Below are positions 55,765-64,000 of a stretch of DNA of 64,000 nucleotides, in pieces. The DNA is taken from positions 23,585,786-23,649,785 of the forward strand of contig JACAXG010000002.1 of NCBI GenBank assembly GCA_018881555.1. Direction: 5' to 3'. The notes below the pieces were generated by a model. It saw only the letters and a program-made list of their open reading frames with translations. It did not search any database and had not been told where the DNA came from. The translations under genes were made by a program, and so were the position numbers. Every line of letters starts with the position of its first letter. Position 1 is the stretch's first letter. The stretch comes from Amblyornis subalaris. Taxonomy: Eukaryota > Chordata > Aves > Passeriformes > Ptilonorhynchidae.

Positions 55765-58531
55765 TGTTCAATCTGGTAGAAATAAGAATATAGAGGAACA
55801 GAGCATTTTTGTATAAAGAAAACTCGGGGTATTTCTGAACATTACTAATTTCTATCTGGCTCAGACTTGTACGCTGCCTAGCGTGTATTTTCTCAGCACA
55901 AAGCCTGACGTGCTTTATTTGCCCTTTCCAAGTAAATTTTTCTTATGGAGATTCCACAAGACAAATGGATACTGTTTTACACCATCGTATATATTAACGG
56001 TCATCTGAAGAATAATCTTGAGACTGGATTTCAAAACTCATGGTCAGGCAGAGTTACTGGACAGGGAGAAGCAGCTCTGCTTCTTATGCAGTTAATGGGC
56101 ACGTGCACTCTCGTGTCTTGATTTTTATTCCATTTTAAGATCAGTGTTTCTTTTTTCAAAATTTAATTCTTCCCTGTTATATTTAAATATTACACAAAAC
56201 CATAAACATAACCATATATCAGAATGAGGGTTTAACTGATGAATGATGGTTTGGGCTCGCTCTCTTTGCTTTTATTTTTACTGCTTATTCCATTAGGTTT
56301 AGCTGAAATGTATTCTCTGTGTGTGTTAGATTCAGCTTATTTTTAGCTACTCCTGGACTTCTTAAGGAAAAGTCAGCACATGACCTCAAGAGTACGAGAG
56401 GTACCTCCTAAACTTCCTATTCTCTCTGCCATTGTGCCTCAGTACAGCTTCCTCAGCATGGCCACTCTATAACAAATATAACAACCACCTATCTTCAAAC
56501 AAGAAATAATGTTTTGGAAAATCACCAAAGCAAGAAAAGGGCTGGGGAAGAGCAGTGAGATGAATGATTTGGGCAGTCCTTCCAGATTTCAAGCAATCAC
56601 AGCTGTTTCATTTCTATAGCAAGAGAAGTTAGCCTTCCACACCAGCTATTTTTACAGTGGTGGTGCTGCAGGTCTCAGGGCAGGAGGAAGGAAAGGGAGT
56701 GACAAGGTACAGCTACATGAGAGGTGGTGTAGGAAAAAAAGCTGACAGCCGGAAAACGGGTGTTTCAAAGACAGAGTTGCACTAAAGTAGCTGTTCTGTG
56801 ATCTTCCCATGNGCAACAATAAAGGAACTTTGAATTCGAGATTACAGTGTGAAAGGTGTTGGAGGTGAGAAACTCGGAGCTTAAGAGTCTCCAGGAACTC
56901 CTGGAGTTTCTGTGGGCCTGACTGCACTCTTTTGAAACATCTGATGAATACATANCTCAGCAGATAAATGTGGTTTGCTTCACATTCTGCCAGGCANTAT
57001 ACAGCCACACTGAGGCACACTGTCCTCTTCAAGGGTGTGAGGAGGAAACTCATCCTCCTTTTCTTTTCCCGATTCAGACTTTTCATATTGAAAGCCATAC
57101 ATGCAGCTGTGCTTTCACACTCTCATTCCCTGTTGAACCCCTGGTTTTTTATTATTTAAATACTTTTTTATTATTTATCTGACATCGCTTCCTTTTTTTA
57201 CTTCTGCTCGGAGTGATCAGGTATACTCTGCATGTTTGAGGATGGTACAACTATTCAGAGGCACAGCCAGCCCTAGGACTTGGGGCAATATTTCCACATC
57301 CTAGTGACACTGTGGCTGATTAATTGTGTCCAACAGAGAAGGTGATGTTACTAAACAGGTCTGAGTGCCACAGCAGTGTGGCTGCCACGCTTCTGGAGCT
57401 GTCACACCCTGCTGCGCTGAGTCACCAGGAGACACTGGCCCAGGCTGGTGCTGGCTAAAGGATGAGAAATCTCAGGGAAGAGCACTGGGCTGCTGTGCAC
57501 AGCAGATTCGCCCAGCATTTTTTTCCACTCTGTTTCTTCTCTTAGGTTTTACTTACACTTTTGGATACCATCTAACCTCTGCCACATCTCACCTTGTTTT
57601 CCATTGCTCTGGGCTGTATTCTGACAAGCTTTTCAAACTGTGAGCTTTTTGGGCATTCCCTATCACATGTAAATAGAGCATTTGCAGAAGCATGCAAACT
57701 GAGTAGTTGATCCGTTAATGGTTAGATGTTTTGGGCAAAGGAGGAGGATCCATTTTGCCGTTTTTTTTAGAACTAGAGTGTCAGAGAAATNATTGTTTTG
57801 GCACCTGTGTGCTGTTGGGCTCTTTAATAAATTTACAAGTGAATGAATTGGAAATATCATGCAGCTTTCTGCAGGCAACATTCATCATGAATGTACATAT
57901 TTCTCATAGATTTTTTTGAAGNTCCCTTATTCACTCTTGAAAAACTTAAAATTGACATACATTTTCTAAAGTTTTTAATAAAATTTGTTGTAGTGACCTG
58001 ATGTTACCCATGATATTTTACATATGAATTGGGACTTATCTGAGCCAATAACAGTGACCATAGGTCACTGGAAGAAGGCTCAGGAAATCTCCCGTCTGTG
58101 ACTGAATGACCTTTACTGTTGGATTTCCTTTCTGAAAAATGTCAATTGTACTCCCTTCCCTTGTCTGCCCTATATAGATAAATTGTAAGTTTTGGGGCAA
58201 GGAAATTACTAGTGTAATGCAGAACTAGGCTCAGCTGAGACACAGGGAGGGCTTACCTTTGGAGAACAGATACAGTTATTGCCCTGGTCTGTCCACCAGT
58301 TCGTCAGGGCACAAAGATGTGGCCGACTGGTCAGTCAGTTCCTGCTGAGATTTCATGTGCAAATCGGCATTCTAAAGCCAGTTCTAGCCAGTAATAATTT
58401 AAACCAAATCTCACTGTAACCCAGTGGCTCAGGAACAGATACATGACTTGCTCTGTTCTCTGTGCAGTGGAGGTGAAGTAGGCAGCTGAGCACCTTGTCT
58501 GCCATCCCTAGTAACAGAAATAGACAGAAAT

Positions 58532-58813
58532 TCAACTACCAAAAAACCCTGGTACACTTGAGTACAGCTGGTCAGAAAGTTTTCTGCTTTCCAAAGCATT
58601 TAGTTTTCCAGGAGCAAAAATGAAAGTGGAATTCAGTGGAATGCTGACTGAAAATGTTAGTGAGAAAAAGAGCACAATCGTTACAAAAAGCATCACCAGG
58701 TCTCTGCGGTAGCTGCCGTCTGGAATAAGCTCTTCTGGCTGGGTTCCAGGCTGCTTTAAGGGCCTCGTCCTCCTCACCATGGCCAGGCCTCTTGTTTGTT
58801 CCCATGGAGCATC
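58532..58813 (-). CDS. Candidate terminal exon, single-pass membrane protein, unrecognised
   Basis: I do not recognise this protein. On the minus strand a plausible acceptor ('ttggattttccag', AG at 58,815-58,814, with a CTGAT branch-point-like site about 25 nt upstream) opens a frame in which an ATG at 58,780 sits in a near-ideal Kozak context (GGCCATGG). From that ATG, 82 codons give a charged start (MVRRTRPLKQ), a polar segment containing EELIPDGSYRRD, a strongly hydrophobic stretch of about 20 residues (LVMLFVTIVLFFSLTFSVSI), a possible N-glycosylation site NST, and a TGA stop at 58,532. No clear donor or nearby minus-strand polyadenylation signal was found, and an upstream exon that joins in phase was not identified. 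It may be a chance frame. Confidence 0.18.
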   Translation of the reverse strand, partial: DAPWEQTRGLAMVRRTRPLKQPGTQPEELIPDGSYRRDLVMLFVTIVLFFSLTFSVSIPLNSTFIFAPGKLNALESRKLSDQLYSSVPGFFGS

Positions 58814-60738
58814 CTGGAAAATCCAAAATAAGTTGCATCAGACAGAATATTCTTTTTCATTCGTAAAAATTCACAAATACTCAAACCCCAAACTGATCGT
58901 GGAACCCCATATGTAAAATGTCTTGCTATTTTTTTTGTATTAAATGCTCTGATTAACTTACATGTCTTAATCAAGAATGATAACAGTTTCATCTTTAAGG
59001 CTGATGACTGAAAGTAAGCAGAAAACAGCACAAGGTAAAACAATTTGAGAGAAACTGTCTTTGCCATCTGGATTCTTGGCATGTTTTGCTTGCTGAGATT
59101 TTACTGTGGCATAGACAAACAAAACTCAGGATCAAAAGCTACAAACAAAACTAAAAAAAGCAAAATCCTTTCTAATATTGCTTCATTTTTAAACAGCTGC
59201 TTCACAGGTGGAGAAATATTGTGCACGGTGGTTTTCATGCAGGGTGCCAGGCTCACCACAGGTAGCTTGATGAGAATATTGTATCTCCGTGGAGAATCTG
59301 ATTGGAGGGAAAGCAGGTGGTTGAAGTGCAAAGAGAAGGGAACAGGTCTAACTCCTGCTGGGAACTCCTGCTGCAGGGTGGGGAGGCTCAGTGGTGATGC
59401 TTACGTGCCTGAAAGCTCGCCAGCGCTGGTAGTCTGGTTGCTCTTGCACTTGATGAATCGGCTCTCAGAATCCCTCCTGCACATACCTTTTCTCGATGCT
59501 TTGAGTTAGAGCTACCTCAGCCTATTTTTAGCAGCTACATTTTCCATGATGAGATTTTAATGCTATTTATTTATTTAAACTGAACCAAACAATTCCACAT
59601 AAGCTGAACATTCCAGTGGGCATCACGCTTGGCCATGCAGAGGATTTTAAATCTAGTTTAAATTACATTCCTTGAATGGTAGAAAAAGCTGGGTCATGTG
59701 CAAAGCTTGGTGATGAATAACCAAGTCATTCTTTCATAGATTGCAAAAACTTTATTAAGGAAACAAGTTAAAAGTCTTCCAGTGTCTGCACTGTCTATAC
59801 ATAGCAATTACCCCTTGCTTTTTCCCTCTTCTACTCCTAGTTGAAGGTGTAGTGCTTAGTCTCATCATCTGCCATAACTGAACCAGNTCCTGTATATTTT
59901 TCACTGAAGTTAAAGGGATGAAGGGCTTGGAATAATTAGACTCAATGTCTTACTCAGTTTCTTGCAGATATCTGGGAGTATGAAGCTTTTAACTCACTCC
60001 TGCATAAACAGCAAAAGCAGGTATGAAAATTAGGCATCTCTCAAAAACACCTTTTCACACACAAAGAGATCATCTCTATAAATCTGTGGCATAGCTGTTT
60101 CTGAGTCTTTGTGCTAGGCTTCCAAGACTTCCTGGTAGGAAGGGAGAGTGTGCTTCCCAGTCACATCCATGTTAATAAAATAAATCCCTTGTGTTAAAAT
60201 TAGCAGTGGGTGAACTGTTTCAGTTAAAACAAGAATTGTCCTGGATTGGTGCCAATCCTCAAACTAAATTGAAGCCAATTTTATTTTTAAGTTTTAAAAG
60301 TAATAAAAAGTAACAAGCATGCAATGTATATATAGACATACACAAAGAGAATAGATCAGGGATTAGAAAAAGATGTATTTTGCATCTGGAGCCCCAGTTT
60401 TGCATATGCACGCAAGCAGCTTTGCTCATGTGAATTATCCCCTGGTACCATGCACTATTTCCTGTCTAATCAGGCAGCAATATATACAGAAGGCTTTAAT
60501 GCATAAGGGTGCTATAACCTGCAGAATATCACTGTTTGTGCATCTGGTGAAGAAAGATGACACTTGTTAATAGGACAAAGCTGGCACCAATTAAACCACG
60601 TCCAGCACATCGACTCCACTTTCTGGAAGCAGAGTCATCCCCAAATATTGTGTTAGGAAGTACAGCCAGCCCTGCCTACAGCAGGATGTGGCTTCCAAAT
60701 ATCACGCATTGCATATAATTTATTGCGTAAATTGAAGT

Positions 60739-60760
60739 GGGGGGGTTAAGGGTGGGAGGG
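60739..60760 (+). promoter_or_regulatory. Intergenic G-quadruplex motif
   Basis: Four G-tracts (G7, G3, G3, G3) with loops TTAA, T and A, a canonical short-loop quadruplex pattern. Confidence 0.65.
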
Positions 60761-63700
60761 ATGAGGCTTCACTGGGCTGTGGCCTCAGAGAGGAATATCA
60801 GTTTGGTGTACATGGGGAGCACAGGGGTTATTTTGAGGAGCTGGTGGAAAAGAGTGTTGTCCATATACATTATTTCACACATCATAAACTTCAGTTCTNG
60901 GGAAAGTTTTTTTAGCAGACCAGAAACAGATCATTCTCATGTGAAATTTAACAGCACCAAACTGTGAACATAAGGGTTGGAGAGTTTTGTTTGGATTCTT
61001 TTGTTTTCATCCTCAACTTTCATCTTCAATGGCTGTAGGGGGTGTGTGCCCCTGCAATTTTGTGCAGGTGCGATAGTCACATGTGAGGGTGTGAGGACGC
61101 CTGTCTTCAATTTAGACTGTGTACCTAAACTTTAATGAAAATAGTTTCACTGCTTAGGCAGCTCTGACCTGGCCTATGCAATGACAGATGGTGCCACCTA
61201 GCACATCCAGACGTCTCGCTCCTGTATGATTTATCTTCCTAGGAACAGGTCAGCAGGGATATTGCCCAGGGNGTACCGTGACCTCTCAGGAACATGCATG
61301 CTCTTAACAGGCTTATAAACCCTTTCACAACAGTTGTTGTCTTTTATTTTCACCAAACCTTTGGCTCTTCACAGCTCGTGTTTAGATATATCTTCTAGAA
61401 TGAAATGCAACTTCACAGCCAACTTCTTTTGAATTCATCATGAACATCCTTCACATGTTCCTATTCTTCTAAGAATAGCAGGATAACACTTCAACTCTAT
61501 CAAGGTGTGAATCAACAATGGAGCTTGCTAGAAAGGCCCCCTAAAGATACAGTTCTGACTGTTGGATTTGCCTGATAACGTCTTGAAAGTGCCAACACAC
61601 ACAAAAAAGTTGCTTTTCTGGCTGTACAGAAAGGCTGGATTAACTACTCTAGGTTCATGTAAGTATTGGCAAATCAGTTTTGTACCAACTATACAGGAAT
61701 GAGGACATTCAGAGATGAGCTCCCAACAGGAACCTTTAGATCTGCTTTGGGTCTCGATGATGTCTTGATATCCTGTGGCCTCAATCCTAGTATATCAGAC
61801 TGCTAGATTATTTTAAACATCAATATTATTTGCCTTTGTACAGTTACCACTNTGAAACAGTCAATACTATGAAGCAGCTTCTCCTTGAACAGCTCTCACC
61901 CTGCCTTATTATGCACAATGTATGTTGAACATAAAACATTTTTTCTCCAAAAAGTAATGAAACACAATAAAACTGCAAGAAACCAATTTGTAAAATAAAA
62001 CTGAATTCCTGCCTGAGGACCTCCCTGGAACAAGCTGAGTTATAACACTTCAAATGCATATTAATTGAGCCATATGGTCTAGCATTTAAGCAAAGGCATG
62101 CATTTGTTTGGCCAGAGTGTTCGACTTTAGGTCGAAGCCTTCATGGGTCTGATGAAATTTGTGATCAGCTGATGGGAATGTTTGCCTTACAAAACTTGAA
62201 AGACTGTTCTGCACAGAAGTGACACACAGGAGGTTGTTGTTGGGCAGCTCTCTGAAATCAGCTGCAGTGCCTGTATGTGTTTTGTTACCTCTAAGTCCCT
62301 TGCAAAAGACTGCCAGACTTCTGAGGCATTGCCCAGAAGAAAGGGTGGTATAGCATTCATCTTGCTTGATACAGGCATGCAGAGGGAAGCGACTTCCAGG
62401 AGCCTGCCAGCCACAGGTTGTCATGCTGCCTTTCTGATGGGCTCTGCAGAAGGGAAGTTATCATATTTCAGCCTCTGAACAGCAACATCACCCATGCCCC
62501 ATCTCCCTGTTTCATGATCTGTGGGACAGTGTGAGCTGCATTTCTTTGATCCTGAGCAATGAAGATTAGACAAGACAAGTGAGAAAGATCACCTGCACCA
62601 GACCAGGCAACAAATAGGTCCAAACTGAGCAGTCCATGATGGAAGCCCTTATGCTGCCCTTGAATGAAGGCAGGTTGGGGAGCACCAAGGGGATGGCTGT
62701 TGCAGGTTGAACCCATGAGCTGCACTCACTACCCAATCAAACTGTTAACCCCAGGGTGAGAACATTCATGTACACTCTATGATGAATGGGCTACCTACAG
62801 TACTTGATGGTGTGGACCCATGGGAGAACCAGTGGAAGCAAAACCTATCAGGAACTTTTTCTTTCATCTCTGCAAAACCAAGAAATATATCTATTTATCT
62901 TAGGTTCATTAGGTGACTCATTGTGTTATGCATTAAATATATTTCACATGGGCAATGGTACATCTCTTTTCAATAAGTGATTTTAAAGAGCTGTTCATGT
63001 CATGCAAGATACAAACAGTCTGTCTGTAAGCCAGTGTCTTACATCCTGATCAACTTTGTCAGATTTTCTTGTTTTCAAATTCCTCATTTTAAAAATATGA
63101 GTCAACATAAATAGCTTTGAATCTTTGTTACCTTATTAACCAATGACGGGTGACTCTACCCATAAAATATTTACATAGACAACAGTCTTGTGCTGGTAAT
63201 GTATTTTCACATTGCTTAGTAATTTAAAACATGTCAAACCTTTCCAAATAGTAGGAACGATCCAAACATGGAACTGATGTTGACCTTAAAAGGCTGCTAC
63301 TTTTTAAGTCAAGCAACAATCATTACCACAGATTGTTCACTGTGCATTCTTCATACAACTCCTTATCAGCAATGCCCACAAGTATAACTCTAAATGGTAA
63401 GGGATATCATAGATGGAAAGAGATGATGATACATCAGCAGCACATCTTGTAAGGCAGTTTGTGGGAGACCATATAGAAAATATTTAACATTTAATATAAC
63501 CTATTAATGAGGTAACTAAATTACATCTATTTACCTGTTTTATAAAGTTACTGATTATGGGCTTGACTGAATCTGCATCTGATAATTCTTTGCATCATAG
63601 GAGTGTGCACGAGTATGCAAATGTATTTATTTATATTAACTCTGTGTATACATGTACATGAATTTTTTATATAATTTATGTGTGTATTTGATATAGTATT

Positions 63701-64000
63701 TTGTTTTCTTTTTTTCTGTTTTCAAATCATACTGCTTCTGTTATTAGGGGACCAGGTGATGGAATAAAGAGCATTTAGTGTGTGGTCTGGAGCACAGTGT
63801 GTGTGTACTATGACCTAGGCAACCTAGGCTGATTAAAAATACTATCCTCTTTGTTTTCCTAGAGTGATCAGTAGAGATGAATTTTGGCTTCCCAAATCAG
63901 AGTATATGNCCATGGTATAAGCTGGAGCTGGTGAAAGAATAGATAAATTTAACATTCTTATTTATCNTGTGGATGTTTATACGTGATATTTTCAGCATGT

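Larger units (their letters stand above)
49379..64000. other. Intergenic DNA downstream of GJA1
   Basis: About 14.6 kb without a recognised gene, RNA gene or CR1 copy. It contains a perfect 12-bp hairpin at 51,312-51,340, a YY1/NRF1-like motif group at 52,359-52,437, a 12-bp x3 tandem repeat at 53,429-53,464, (ATA)n at 54,944-54,959, a 19-bp duplication at 55,722-55,764, a palindrome at 58,052-58,070, a candidate minus-strand exon at 58,532-58,813 and a G-quadruplex motif at 60,739-60,760. In mammals a long gene-poor interval also lies downstream of GJA1. Confidence 0.5.

Noticed and set aside
58930..59082. Signal-peptide-like minus-strand frame with a GTAAGT donor near 58,960
   Set aside because: It looked like a first exon for the 58.5-58.8 kb candidate, but joining its phase-1 donor to that acceptor produces an immediate stop codon.
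59045..59509. 154-codon plus-strand frame
   Set aside because: No recognisable domain; it overlaps several minus-strand frames of similar quality. Conservation would be needed.

Overview
This is a vertebrate nuclear window, almost certainly from a bird. It contains 3'-truncated CR1 LINE copies with the usual avian tail, is AT-rich and intron/intergenic in character, and holds one unmistakable gene: GJA1 (connexin 43) on the plus strand. The species cannot be fixed from the sequence alone. About fifty isolated single N bases are scattered through the window, as expected of a draft assembly.

Layout. Positions 1-39,900 are upstream, mostly non-coding DNA carrying six CR1 loci (one of them a doublet), short simple repeats, an isolated CpG-rich island near 29.24-29.48 kb with a CTCF-like motif, and a possible unrecognised minus-strand exon near 17.5-17.8 kb. 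The GJA1 promoter lies at about 39.98-40.24 kb (GC box, pyrimidine-rich tract, TATA-like box). A non-coding first exon follows (about 40,245-40,428, ending at a GTAAGT donor), then a 5.96 kb intron. Exon 2 begins at 46,385 and carries the whole coding region (46,401-47,546, 381 aa) plus a roughly 1.8 kb 3'UTR ending just after the AATAAA at 49,356. The remaining 14.6 kb downstream has no confidently identified gene, but holds several small structural oddities (a perfect 12-bp hairpin, a G-quadruplex motif, short tandem duplications, a candidate minus-strand membrane-protein exon).

Function. GJA1 encodes the main gap-junction subunit of heart, bone and many epithelia. The sequence preserves its known control points: the extracellular-loop cysteine pattern, C-terminal kinase sites, the ZO-1-binding C-terminus, the internal Met213 start of the GJA1-20k isoform, and two 8-mer matches to miR-1/miR-206 in the 3'UTR. 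A short upstream ORF in exon 1 and a G-quadruplex motif in the 3'UTR are possible further controls.

No CRISPR array, prokaryotic defence system, complete provirus or other gene cluster was seen. The window is best read as one conserved gene in a regulatory gene-poor landscape; the novel items are modest and mostly hypotheses.
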